Shown here: positions 10,046 to 21,476 of the stretch, in pieces | How positions within the stretch are numbered: the first letter of the stretch is position 1 | Layout: the number at the start of each line of letters is the position of its first letter | Origin: Lunularia cruciata | Lineage: Eukaryota; Streptophyta; Marchantiopsida; Lunulariales; Lunulariaceae | Direction: 5' to 3' | Assembly (NCBI GenBank): GCA_948567375.1 | Contig: OX419762.1 | Span: 6,702,001-6,766,000, forward strand | Length of the DNA: 64,000 nt | Program-made: the position numbers and the translations under genes | The notes under the pieces: generated by a model | The model's database searches: none | What the model was told of the DNA's origin: nothing | The model's input: only the letters and a program-made list of their open reading frames with translations

Positions 10046-13000
10046 AATCGTTGTGTGAAGCATTTTTGTTTATGGGTTGAGTTTCGAACTGGTCAAGAAG
10101 ATAATAATTTCTTCATTACTCATTGTTGACCAAAATTGCAGTTAGGCGGATTAATCCAGATTATTCTAACGTTCCACTGTTCCGCTCGTCTCAATAACAC
10201 CGCAAAGCTTAGGATACTGTCACAGTGCCACACTTGATGGGGAACTGCTCGTGCACATTCAATCATGAGCAGACTGGAACAACCGGATACAGTTTCCAGT
10301 TTTCACACTGCCTACTCAAGGTACGGTACAAATAGCCTCAGGAAACCCTACATTCACTTAGTGTTATCCCTCCAACTGGCATTGAATGCGTAATTTATAC
10401 ATAATTGAATGCAAGTATTTGCAGAAGAATTCAAAATCCAATTCCTTTTCGTAAGGATGATTGAGTCAATGTCACAGCATTCTAATCGCCAACGGAGCAA
10501 CCAATCATGTCATGTAAATCCGGAACATACTTTTGTAGATCTTTGATCTTTTCGGGTCGTGTCTGTTGAAGTCCCACTGTTTTCATCACCTATTAGATGC
10601 GATAAGATGATGCATCCATGTTATCCTTCGTATTCACATAGTTGATTGAATTGTACTCACATTGGTTTGCTGATTGAATTTTGCAATTCAAGATCTTTGA
10701 CTCGACCTTGATATTTATCACTGCTCCATGACTTACTATGTCACATTTTTCCCGAGTTATCGTGCCAGTAGATGTCAAGAGATTGGAATATCTGGGACGA
10801 TCTTCGGCTCCAAATGACGTAGTACGGAAAGCTCTTTTTGTAATAATTATGGTTCCAATAGAACACGCTTGATCCAAAATACGCTCTGAATCTCTCTACT
10901 CACTTTTAGCGTGCTCCTTTTCATTTACGTTTTGGCTATGTTCGACCTTTCCGCACTTACTATGAACAGCAAATGTAGATGCCGCATGCAATCTATTGGC
11001 CATTTCCATTCTAGAGTAGTACCGGAACATATCAAACCAATTCCCCAGTTCGTGGAGTCCCCAAAATTTTCAGTCAAGGGAATGCTGTCACTCATATCAA
11101 GGCGAAGACTCGACTCAACGTATCTACTGACAAACTTTAATCACGAGAATGTGCGAAAGACCTGTGACGAATATGAGAAGGATGATACTGGTCGTACATG
11201 TGCAAGATTGAGTTCTTGAAAGAAGCTCATATCTATTGAAGAATATGAGCTCTTAGCAGAAAGCAATTCGTATCACATGACTTATTCTAGTCAAATTTTT
11301 TTAGACATTGGATAAGATATCTTAGTGTGCAAGTTACTGATTTTGGCTTATCGGATTTATGGCCATTTACTTTAATTCAAAGTTACGGTTCAATTTGAAG
11401 ATTGGTGGATGCTCCATCCACCAATCTTATTTATATGGTCATACATAACTTGAAAGTCAAGAGCAATGTAATGAGCTCAGCGATTGTAGGGAAAGACTGT
11501 TTAGCTCAGCTGTGTTATTTGTTGCCAGCCTTTTCAAATCAATTACTGACTATTCTACAATGTTCACATTGTGGGGTTCATACTCTGCCACATTTGCTAC
11601 AGAATATTTTTCATAAGTGCATTCGACAAATGTTGAATACAGGACCTTCTTTACCTTTTCTTCGCATATTAGACCTTATTATGGTTTTCAATATAGATTT
11701 AATTATCTTCACCTCTACATTTTTTTCTAAGTTCATGTGAAATTTAATGTTGAACTTGTCATATCAAAGACACTCCTGACCTTCAACTTATAAACTTGAT
11801 AAGAAAAAACTGTTTTGTAGGGTAAATTGATGAAGTTAATTAACTTATAATCTTCATACTCTGGTATGCAAACCAATCAGTCTGCTGGTGACATGTGATT
11901 CGTATGATGGGTGTAAGTTGTTAGGTTAATTAATTCAATAGATATCGCTACCACAATTTATCTCTTCGTGTTTCGAAATTGATTCAACTCTTCAATTATT
12001 GATTAAGTCTGGTGAGTATATAATTCCCTTACTATAGTACACTCGGGTTACTCACATTGAAATACACGAGCAACTGAGTTTCTTCCATTGAATTTAGCCT
12101 TCAGACTGAAATTTGAAAAAAAGCGCCCCAAAAGATAATTTTGGCGTAGATTCAACTCCGGATTCAAACATTGAAGTGTCAGGAATTTGAAACATCACGA
12201 GATACATCTCCCTTTGGTAAGGTACCACTAGAATTTAAAAGTAAAATCCATCACAAAAGAAAATGAAATGACGCGGACTGTTTCCTTAAGACCAATAAAG
12301 CAACAAACACCGCGGTATACGAATGAAACCAGATATAACGTAAACCATACTCATGAGTAATGAAGATGCAGATGAGTGACCCAAACCTAGGTTGAACCTT
12401 GTTGTAAAAGAGAAAGTAGTTGGTGTGAGTCAAAATATCTAATGCAATGTCAAGCTAGGATCCAAGAGTTTACAAAATATAGAGGAGTCAATTAAAAGAG
12501 CATGTAGAGCTCATTGTAGCTATTAATCTATCAAAGAATTGCAAGCCTATGATCCAATTAGAAGGCAAAGAGACAGAGGAGAGGATGTAAGATATCTTGT
12601 GCTTCAGGGGACAAATTATCTCTCATCTATCACAATAATAACTAGAACAGAAAGGATCCCTCCTCCACCTCAATCATACACACCTCCAAGGATTGGCTTA
12701 CCAATAACCAAAAAATTGGAAAGAAAGCAAAGATGCACAATATACACAAATATCTTAAAATGCTATTATGTCATTTCATTCATAATTTGTAGCCATACCT
12801 CTCAAAAAGAACTTGGTATATATGCTTGTCAAGATTTCAAGTTCCTTGTCACACACTCAAAAGGCACAAATCCAATAATAATACCAAAAACTTCCATTAT
12901 CCTCTAGAAATGGCTCTCAAATATGATAAGAAGGTTGGAGAACAAAGAACTTGCTGAATAAATAGATCGGTAAAAGAAATAACTAGAGGAGAGTATACCA

Positions 13001-13560
13001 AATGCAAGATGTAGAGGAAGGTCATCCACTTAAAAAGATATCCTTTGCAAGAGCAAAATAGAGAGTATAGAACAAGATCCTCAACCTCTAGTATCACTCC
13101 AAGAGTATGTAAGCAATTTGTGATTTAATACCTCACTTTAGAAGTTCATGGTGAGGAGTAATATTTAAAGGAGACCATACTCTATAATTTTACACCTTGA
13201 CTCTCAAGCATGCAAGATGAAGTCCAATGGTTTAAGTGATCAAAGGCTTGTCTAATCTGGTTTACAAGAACCTACATGATGTATTTAATTGGCCAAGAAG
13301 AGAAAGCCTAAAGTAGTAAAAGAAAAAACTTGAAAATTAGCCATGATAAATAAAGATCACACTATGAGATCTCCTTGTTATATACATGTAATTGACTAAA
13401 GAAGCCATGATAATAGTAAAAAGAAGAAGACCCAAAGGACCACAAAAGGGAAGAAGACTTACAAAGGATCTACAACCTCCTTAAGCTCATTAAAGATGGA
13501 TGCACATTAGACATTATTAAAAAGTGTTCGTTACATCCAGTTGCAAGCAAATCCAATCTA
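10046..13560. other. Unrecognised intergenic DNA
   Basis: No family could be assigned. Short open frames (for example 10593-10877 minus, 10911-11219 plus, 11402-11740 plus, 12539-12907 plus) show no domain, no conserved motif and no codon bias. The first 2.2 kb is somewhat less repetitive in look than the rest of the window and could be low-copy DNA or a very old element. It contains a perfect hairpin at 11398-11428. Confidence 0.4.
11398..11428. repeat. Perfect 14-bp inverted repeat with 3-nt loop
   Basis: AAGATTGGTGGATG (11398-11411), loop CTC, then its exact complement CATCCACCAATCTT (11415-11428). No mismatch in the stem. It is not part of any recognised element and is not followed by a T-run, so it is not a terminator by context. 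Confidence 0.85.
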
Positions 13561-16390
13561 GATGAATATCAACAAGTGCTCTAATGCAAAAAGTTACAAC
13601 CACACCTTTAGTGTTTTTTATGAGCGGTTGCTTTATGGGATCTCCCAAAACTCAGAGGAGAACCCTACTCTTAAGCAGTTTGACTGCTTCAGGAAAACAG
13701 ACCCGCAGTAGAATCACATATAGAACCTATGAACGACTGGTCGCTCCAAAGACAGGCATTGCACTCATTTTTGTGCGGCAACAAACATGGAGCACTATGC
13801 ACTTTGTGGGCCCTCTGGGCAGAAGAAGCACTACACCATGACTTCCCAATATAGTAATTCCAAACCGATATGGACTAACCTATTGTTCAAAGTGAGGACA
13901 ATTCTGAAGGACACTGATATAACTAACAAAGTGCATTAATACCTCTCCAATGAGAATTATTCTAGTCCTCATATATCTTTCTCCGTTGAGGGAAGTCCAC
14001 TAGCACCTAAACTTTTAGGTATGTATATCCTTGGTATTGCTTCAACCTGTTGGAATAAATCTATAAATAGCTAATGTATGGGTCAAAAGTAATCTATCAA
14101 ATATAGTAACTTGTAAGGCTCTCCAAGACCTCTAATAGTACTATCTCTCTTAGAGAAGGATGTGATATAGGCATAAAGAAGAAATAATATTATCAATATG
14201 ACTAACCTTATGCAAAAGTGTGTAGGGCTTGTTTTGCTCTATTATATTCTCTAACTATCTCAAGATCCTACATTCTCTTGGTGGTATTGTAATATCTTTG
14301 ACTAAAATTGTCTCCTAAAACATGTAATCCAAATAACTCCTCTTGTCTCCAATTTCTAGAATCTACAAAATGTATTAGTCACCTTTCATTGCATTGAATA
14401 CCTCTCTCATAAAATTTGGTTGTGGGAGTAAGAGAAATAAAAACCATACTTATTCCTCGAAAGGATCATATGCTAATTGATTTATGTACAAAAAGCTTAT
14501 GTAACTTTATCATGAAGTACACAAGGAAACTTGTGAAATAAAGCATGGACATGGGAAACAAGTCTCAAATAGACACACAATACAAATTGTTTTGGATGCT
14601 AACCACTCCCACTTCTTGATTAGTATATGTAGAATGATCAACCTAACCAAACATATCAATGTATGGATTGACTTAGCATGTTCAATAATCCTTGATATAA
14701 ATTATGTTAATTCAGTTGCATGCCTCACATGAGTATCCCAAATAATTTGATCATTATGTTTTTATAAATGGATCTTAACACCTTGTAAGGTAAAGACTCT
14801 ATAGCACACAAAGTATTGTATATCTTGAGTTTGTATATCTCTAAGCAACACCACATGGAAAGAAAACCATATCTAACATAAAAATAACAATAATAACCTG
14901 GCATACTCTATCTTATATCTCTTTTACCTCCAAAATTACATCCCACTCATATCAATAAATTATAACTTTCCAAATCTAAAATTCATAAAACTTTGTAATT
15001 TCCATTTCATATCTTTAAACCTTAAAAAATCAAATCCAATAGAATTATAGTGTGAAAATAAAAGTTTTAACTTGTCACTCTTACCTTCAAACAATCGTTC
15101 AATTATATTTATATCATCCTATAGATATCTTATTATTTTAATTTTGAAATTTTGAGTACCAATGGAATCAACTTGAAAAGTAACAAATATTAACTAACCA
15201 AATATGAATAAAACCAGAATGTTAAAAGAAAAATTATATATCTACTTCTTCAAAAATTCGATACCAAAAATAAAAAATTAAAAAGCACTTATTTTTAATC
15301 TAGAAAGATGAAAATGAGAATTTTCCAAGTTTATTTTTTCTTTGCGAGAGAAGGAAGAGTTGGGAAGAAGGGGAGGAGAGAGAGAGGGACGTGAGAGAAA
15401 ATAAAAGAGTTCATCTCGTGTCCCTCTCCCGTCGCCCCTCTTCCAATCTCTTCGCTCTCGCAAAGAAAAGAATTTCGTCATGTTGGCACTACACTTCAAG
15501 CCACGCCAAAAGACCTAAAGGGCCACATTACAAGAATCAGGGTTTGGTAGTCTAGTTCCATCCCTAGCCATCTGGGTCACCGTGTCCGTGACAAATATAC
15601 AGACTGATTTCATGAGGCAAATGAGTTGTCAGGCATAAAAGCACTGCATATCTAATTCTTCCATTCATGACATGTCCGTGGACGTCAAAGCTAACTATAG
15701 GGAAGTGCGTTATAAGTTTCTTTTTTTAAATAAATGACATGTAATGCACGTTGGCATTACATCTCTGTTTATGTTTCTTCAGTTGAAAACCTACAACGAA
15801 GAATCTAGATTTTCATTCTATTTAACTTCAAAGGGTTTAATTCCTTAGGATGTCTTCATGTATAATTAGATGTTGAAACCATGATTTATGGGCTTAAAAT
15901 CTATCATAATTTAAATATAGGACCATTTGAATCTACGGTTGAATCTCATTTGATCGATCTTACTCTGCAATTATAATACATTCTCAAATTATTTACTCAA
16001 TTACTTTAACTACTAAAATTTACATTAAGGTGTCTTACTTGGTTAAAAAATTTATGTTGTTCATTTACAATAGTTATTATGAATTCTTCACTTAACTTCA
16101 TTTAGCCAACTATAACTTTGCATAACGTAGATATTATTGTTAAAAGTATAAGAAGATTAAGTGTACCTTTGCCTTCCATTGAGGAACCATCTCTCTTATT
16201 TTAGGCAGTTGAATTAGATTCTATATATTTACAAATAACAGACTATAGTATTACATATTCTCTTATTTATGTGGCTTTTAACATTGTCATATAGTATGGT
16301 GATTAAAATTCTTGTCACCACTTCAAATTGCCATTAGAGCTAATTCTATAAGTTTTTGTATAGACTTTTTGAGATCTAGGATGTCACAAC
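13561..16390. other. AT-rich unrecognised DNA
   Basis: An island of higher G+C lies at about 13620-13855, with an 85-codon plus-strand open frame that I do not recognise. The rest is AT-rich, without a recognisable gene or element except the long inverted repeat at 15336-15470. Confidence 0.4.
15336..15470. repeat. Long imperfect inverted repeat (purine/pyrimidine-rich hairpin)
   Basis: Left arm about 15336-15393 (CTTTGCGAGAG at 15340-15350, then a purine-rich run) pairs with right arm 15417-15470, which ends in CTCTCGCAAAG, around a spacer of about 23 bases. Arms are about 55 bp and, by eye, roughly 80% complementary. The left arm is purine-rich on the plus strand and the right arm pyrimidine-rich. 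It could be a small foldback element or give a hairpin RNA. Confidence 0.6.
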
Positions 16391-16845
16391 ATTTGTAGCG
16401 CCAAAGCTAGTTTGTTTAGATATTGGAGTGATAGTGTTGGCAGTCATAGTATTTTGGTAGTTACTCATGGACTACTTGTTGGCGGTCTAATTTCATATTA
16501 GGGCTATTGATGACATGGTGGGGCCTACCGTCACCCTTATGTTGGCGGTCCGATTTCATATTAGGGCCACTAATGCACCATTTGCACCATCAAATATGAC
16601 ATTAGGGTTGGAAACCTAGAGGGCTATATGCTCAAAAGTGCACCTCCAAAGAACTCACTTTTTTGATCTTGAGCCTTTGAGTTCTTGGCTATGGTGGATA
16701 GAGATTGGCAAGCATCACCTAGAGTCTTGGCTAGAGTGGGTGTAACTTGATTGTATTAGTACTAGATTATTGGTAGATTGTTGAGTGAAGCATTGAGTAT
16801 AGATCTTATTTGAATGTGATTTGAGTAGAAGAATGAACTGCTTTT
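16391..16845 (+). repeat. Possible 5' LTR of element G
   Basis: About 16395-16760 resembles the F LTR on the opposite strand (57720-58050): shared landmarks include ATTTGTAG, GCACCATTTGCACCATCAA and TTCTTGGCTATGGTGGATAG. It may begin TGTCACAAC at 16391 and end just before a decayed primer-site-like TATCAGAG near 16848. Both ends are uncertain. Confidence 0.45.
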
Positions 16846-17818
16846 ATCAGAGAAGTGAGAGTCATGGAGATATTGGGAGCAAGAATTGAGAGCGTTGGTA
16901 GTATCTCCAAGCTTGGCAAATCATTGGTGCATTTGTTCATGGTCATAGATTTCCCTAAGATTGATTGGGTGTGGAAGCCTTATTTGAGTTGATGTAGATT
17001 TGGCAGTGGGGCAAATGGTGTGCGGAAGTGTTAGCCAAATTTCTGAGAATTGAATCAATTTGAGACAATGGATGTTTGATTTGAGCACAAGGAGGTGAAA
17101 TCAAGATCAATTTGGTGTAAATTGAGCACAAAGTGCAAAATTGGAGGTGGATTTGGGAACCCATCCTCTTGAATCAAGGATTTGGAGATCCCCATCCTCT
17201 CAATTTGGCTTGAGCTAATAGTTAGTAGAGGATTTGGCGGTCAGCCAATTGTAGAGGAGGTGCATCTTGTAGAAGTTGAGTTGGTGGAGATTGTCCAAAG
17301 TTGGAGGTTGCTTGAATTGCCCTAGCTAGTGCTTGAGTTGGTGAAACTAGGTTCAAATTGGCAAGAAGAAAGGCCTTGTGGCTAGCCAATTTAGATGAGT
17401 TTTTTGTTTTTGATTTCTAGTTGTGCATAACAAAGAGGCTAGCTAGTTTAGATGAGATTTTGGTTGGTTTTGGTCATCATTTGGCAAAATCTACATATTC
17501 TTCTAGATTGTGCATAATAGGGTTTGAACCCATATCTTTGGTTCCTAGACTAGTGCTTTAGCCAACTAGTCCACGGTCACTTGTCGTCCTAATGATTGGT
17601 AGACTAATGCTTATACACATATAGCTTTGACTAGGAAAGACAATTTGATCTCATCCTTAGTGATCTTGGTTGTTTAGGAGTAAGTAGATACTCCTATTAT
17701 ATCAAATGCCAAATGGTAGAAGAGTAAATCCGGTGTTGATTCATGCGATGAAGAGTTTTGTTTAGACTTCTGGTGATTGGACCACCTCCATTCTTTGCTT
17801 CCTATTTGTGCAAGGTGC
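16846..17818 (+). other. Element G leader, first part
   Basis: Non-coding sequence between the presumed LTR and the inserted element A. No reading frame of note. It includes a tRNA-like segment at 17508-17576 and ends with GGTGC (17814-17818), the target duplicated by element A. Confidence 0.4.
17508..17576 (-). repeat. tRNA-like segment (A box and B box), SINE head or tRNA relic
   Basis: On the minus strand, CTAGTTGGCTAAAGC resembles an A box and GGGTTCAAACCC a B box, at tRNA-like spacing. The would-be anticodon loop reads CTAGGAA, but its stem does not pair, so it is not a working tRNA gene. It could be a tRNA-derived SINE fragment. Confidence 0.3.
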
Positions 17819-18547
17819 TGTAATACCAAGGGTTAGCCATATGATCTAGATGTGAAATTTGGTTTGGTAACATCAAGAATGATGTTATACATGATGGTCA
17901 AAATAGATCAGATAGAAGTATCACCAAAAGAGTACTTCTACTAATAGGGCAAAAACCAAAATAGACTTGAGAACCTTAGAACCAATAGCTAGACATATGA
18001 TTTAAAGGTGAGAATTGGTTTGGTAACATTTGGAAGGATGTTACACATGATGGACTAAACAGATCAGAAAGAGGTATCACCAAAAGGGGACTTCTACTAA
18101 TAGAGTAGGAACCGAAATATGCCTGAAAACTTTGAAGGCAATTTCGGAGGCCTAAACAGATGAATTATGTGCAGATTCCCCCCCCTAGTGGAGGAAAGGC
18201 TGGCCTTCCCTCCCCCTTGGTTTGTCTCGTCAAGAGCTTTCCAACGGTACCTTACTCATGTGATTTTGAGATTCCTACAAGAAGATTCCCTAAAAGATTC
18301 CCTCCGGTCAAAGCTCGTTTGACCAACCAGATAGGACCTAGACCAGACAGATCACCCACCCAAGTAAGTAATCCAAGGGTGGAGCTTGCTGACATGTCAC
18401 CTATCTGTGTCTTTAATCATATGGTGGAGATTCCTTGGAGGAGATCCTCTTTGTCTATATAATAAAGAGAAGGTGCTCCCTTGGGGCATCGAATGTTTGA
18501 GTGTGCAATTTGTGTTTTCTCTCTTCTCTTGTCCTTGGAGTATTACA
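17819..18547 (+). repeat. Element A 5' LTR
   Basis: 729 bp with ends TGTAAT...ATTACA. The first 330 bp are two tandem copies of a unit of about 165 bp, each containing GGTTTGGTAACAT, TATCACC and ACTTCTACTAATAG. A TATA box lies about 80 bp from the end, so U3 is long and R plus U5 very short. Confidence 0.95.
18456..18467 (+). promoter_or_regulatory. TATA box overlapping an AATAAA signal in the A LTR
   Basis: TATATAATAAAG contains a TATA box (18456-18462) and AATAAA (18461-18466). The same 12-mer is kept in the 3' LTR at 24324-24335. This is the likely core promoter; the overlapping AATAAA could serve the transcript 3' end only if it lies within R, which I cannot decide. Confidence 0.65.
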
Positions 18548-18548
18548 A

Positions 18549-18560
18549 TGGTATCAGAGC
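18549..18560 (+). other. Element A primer binding site (tRNA-iMet)
   Basis: TGGTATCAGAGC, one base after the 5' LTR, is complementary to the 3' end of plant initiator tRNA-Met, the usual primer of chromoviruses. Confidence 0.95.
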
Positions 18561-18687
18561 AAGTGTTCTAGTCCAAGAGAGTGGATCACCCCTCTTGGAA
18601 TAGCACGAACTATTGAAACTGAGTAATTTGAGGTGGAGAACATAGAGTAATCGCTAGACTTAGGAAGGACTTTAGAGAGCGGATGGG

Positions 18688-19117
18688 ATGGATGTGCCGG
18701 GGGGACAATTTCCCGCACCTAGCTTTCCATTCTCAAACCCATTCCACATCAAGGTTATGTACATCCAGCGTGAGCAGATGAGACTATCGCTAGTTTATCA
18801 CTTTGGTGCGGAGTTCATGGACACAATGATGAACTCACCAAACCCGGTGATTCTACCTGTGGTGATATATGACAGAGAGTGGGATTTGACGATCTACATT
18901 CTACTATGATAATATGGATATGAATGTCCCAAATCCTCTCCCTTTCAACACTCAAGTAGAAACCCGTTATGTAGTGAGGCCGAAATTGATGTTTAGAGAT
19001 TTTGTGGTTAGGAATTTTGGTGAGGAGTATTATCAACGAGTGATAGCTTCTGAGGTCCCAATGGTAGTTTCGATAGTTCATGCGCCTTCTAGAGTGATTA
19101 TATTGACTCTATATTGA
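18688..19117 (+). pseudogene. Element A pre-gag ORF of unknown function
   Basis: ATG at 18688 opens a frame that breaks at 18907-18909 (TGA followed by TAA) and, after a 1-bp shift, goes on at 18914-19117. The protein would be about 140 residues, with PGGQFPAPSFPF near the start and VRPKLMFRDFVVRNFGEEYY towards the end. The same frame lies at the same place in D (49028-49460) and in A2 (44973-44541), and D reads through where A has the double stop. Conservation at protein level in three copies argues for a real gene. I recognise no domain, and no signal peptide or membrane segment. It ends about 35 bases before the gag ATG. Confidence 0.6.
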
Positions 19118-19150
19118 AGTAGACGTTAGCAATTGGGTGTTGCAGGAACC

Positions 19151-20238
19151 ATGGATCCGCAGTTGCAAGAGCTGGTGCAAGGAATGCAAGGGATGTTGAA
19201 TGAATTTCGAGAGATTAAGATGACCATGGAGACATTGCAAAGTCAAGTGCAGATCCTCAAGAACGATCAAGCCATGCAAGAAGAAGAGCCGTCTCAAAAC
19301 CCAGTACCTGCGACTGAAGTACTTGGAGAGGCACCCGTGCCTATGAACCCTATCAACGATGAAGCCACATTGCTACTCCGGATGAAGAAGACCTGCAACA
19401 TCAAGCCTTACAAGGGGCAGCGTACGATGGGAGTAGTGGAGAATTGGATCTCGAGAATGAATCGATATTTTCGATTGTTCTCAACAGAGATCACAGAGCA
19501 TGCTGTAGGCGTGTTTGCATGTGGGTACTTGAACGATAAAGCCCTCACATGGTATGATGCTTGGGAACGATCTATGCTAGCAGAGAGAAGGGAGGTCACA
19601 TGGACAGCAATGCAAGAAGGACTGCTCAAGAATTTCCAATCGGTGGATTTTGTGCAGATGGCTCCAACCCGACTATGGGGATTGAGAGAGAAGAATAGCA
19701 TACAAGAGTATGTGGAGGCATTTCTGGATCTACAAGTCACAATTACCGACATGAGTCCAGCAGAGGCTCTCGACGATTCAAACGAGGGTTGAAAGAGCGG
19801 ATTCGCCAAGAAGTCATGGTGCAAAACCCTTGCACGGTATTTGAAGCTATTGCTTGTGCCCAGAGAATAGCCGGAGCATTAGGTGGAGGTGAAGGAGTAG
19901 TTCCACCTCAACATTATCGGGCAGAAATGCCACACATGGGTGGACCAGTACCGATGGAATTGGGCAACCTTCGATTCCGGGATCGAGGAGCACGGCCGCT
20001 TCAAGGAGAGCGAGGACGGGTAGAAGAACAAAGAGATGGAGTCCCACGAGGAGAAGGGACTCGAGGAGAACAACGCCGCTGTTACAATTGTGGCCGTATT
20101 GGGCACATATCTACCAATTGTCACACTCGTTTCCCTAGAGGCCCTCGGCCTTCGCACAGGCAATCTTTGAACAACATGGAGAGGCACACTGAAGAGGAGA
20201 AGGTGGAAACCACTTCGGAAAACAAAGATCACCAATAA
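19151..20238 (+). pseudogene. gag: Element A gag
   Basis: ATG at 19151 in ACCATGG context. An N-terminal coiled-coil-like stretch (residues about 1-50) is followed by the retrotransposon capsid region: IKPYKGQRTMGVVENWISRM, then ALTWYDAWERS. A 1-base deletion near 19781, by comparison with D, ends the first frame at 19792; the rest reads on at 19789-20238 (LKERIRQEVMVQNP). One CCHC zinc knuckle, CYNCGRIGHISTNC, lies at 20080-20121. Gag forms the virus-like particle and its knuckle binds element RNA. Protease-pol follows after a short gap in another frame. Confidence 0.9.
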
Positions 20239-20333
20239 ATGTACCTCGTGGCCTTACTGGCTCAATAAGGAAGCAGAGAAGTGAGGGAAGGAAGAAGAAT
20301 AATGCGCAAAGATCCCGAAAGGAAACCTCACAA

Positions 20334-20747
20334 TTGATTGTTGTGAATGGAATCCTAGAAGGTAATCAAGTGAGAGTATTAATAGATCCGGGAGCAATAG
20401 AGAATTTCTTGTCTCGCTCTATTGCAATAAGCTTGGGAATGGATCTAGAGAGAGATGGAAGTGAAGAAGTAGAGTTACCAAATGGGCAAACAGAGAGGAT
20501 TGAATCATTACCTAGATGGGTAACCCTCTTTGTAGGAGAATATCAGGAAGCAATTGAGTGGCGAGTGATACAATTAGCCCGTTATGATGCAATTTTAGGC
20601 ATGCCATGGACGGAGCAGTACAACCCAATGGTGGATTGGAGGAAGAAAGTAGTGAGAACCCACCAATGGTCAATCATTGGGGTTAAAGAAAAATCACACA
20701 AGCAGAAACTGCCTCTATATGTCGTAGGGACGACAACTATCTATTAG
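20334..20747 (+). pseudogene. Element A aspartic protease
   Basis: Frame with VRVLIDPGAIENFLS at about 20370-20415; the catalytic triad reads Asp-Pro-Gly where Asp-Ser/Thr-Gly is usual. The C-terminal retropepsin motif AILGMPW is at about 20591-20611. Open from 20334, it ends at a TAG (20745-20747) where D has a sense codon, and the same frame continues into RT. Relatives D and A2 carry Asp-Pro-Arg and Asp-Pro-Gly at this site, so the Pro is a family trait. The enzyme cuts the polyprotein. Confidence 0.85.
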
Positions 20748-21476
20748 ACCGATAAATGTTTTCTGGGTCTAATAAGAGAAGTCCAGAGTGCACAACTCGC
20801 TGGACAAATTCCTGAGAAATTGAAGGATGTGGTGGATGAGTTTCAAGATGTCTTTCCCGACGATCTACCCTCAGGATTACCACCTAAAAGGCGAGTAGAT
20901 CACAAAATAAAGACACTCCCGGGGAAGACACCTCCTTGTAAGGCCCCATATCGCTTATCACCTCATGAGTTGGAGGAGTGTAAGACTCAAATTGAGGAGA
21001 TGCTACAGAAAGGGTTCATCCAACCTAGCGTATCACCATATGGGGCTCTTGTCTTGTTTGTGAAGAAGAAGGATGGTACAATGCGCATGTGCATTGACTA
21101 TCGGGGTCTCAGTCAGCAAATAGTGAAGAACAAATACCCCTTACCTCGCATGGATGACATGTTTGATCAACTCCATGGAGCAAGATACTTCACCAGATTG
21201 GACTTGCGGAGCGGTTACAATCAAATCCGAATTGTAGAGGAGGATGTGTACAAAACTGCCTTTCGAACCAGGTATGGCCACTTTGAGTATCTTGTGATGC
21301 CTTTTGGCCTCACCAATGCGCCTGCCACTTTCATGAGCCTAATGAATGACATATTTTGTCCATACTTGGATAAGTCTGTTATCATCTTCTTGGATGATAT
21401 CTTAGTATATAGTAGCACAATGACTGAACACAAACAACATCTACGAGAGGTCCTCCAGATCCTAAGACAGAATTAG
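20748..21476 (+). pseudogene. pol: Element A reverse transcriptase
   Basis: All RT blocks are readable: [19 protein letters not shown], then [20 protein letters not shown], then [15 protein letters not shown] (first catalytic Asp), then [17 protein letters not shown], then [12 protein letters not shown] (paired Asp, about 21379-21414). A TAG at 21474-21476 stands where a Gln codon is expected and separates RT from the connection domain, in the same frame. Apart from that the domain is intact. Confidence 0.92.

Noticed and set aside
10593-11740. Three frames of 94-112 codons in the featureless region
   Set aside because: No motif, no homologous copy in the window, unusual residue patterns; not supportable as genes.
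13584-13841. 85-codon frame in a G+C island, considered as organelle or host gene fragment
   Set aside because: I could not match it to any plastid, mitochondrial or nuclear gene from memory; kept only as part of an intergenic region.
15278-15499. 73-codon minus-strand frame over the inverted repeat
   Set aside because: It results from the purine/pyrimidine-rich hairpin arms; low complexity and no domain.
17508-17576. Functional tRNA gene (anticodon AGG)
   Set aside because: A and B boxes are present, but acceptor and anticodon stems do not pair; listed only as tRNA-like.
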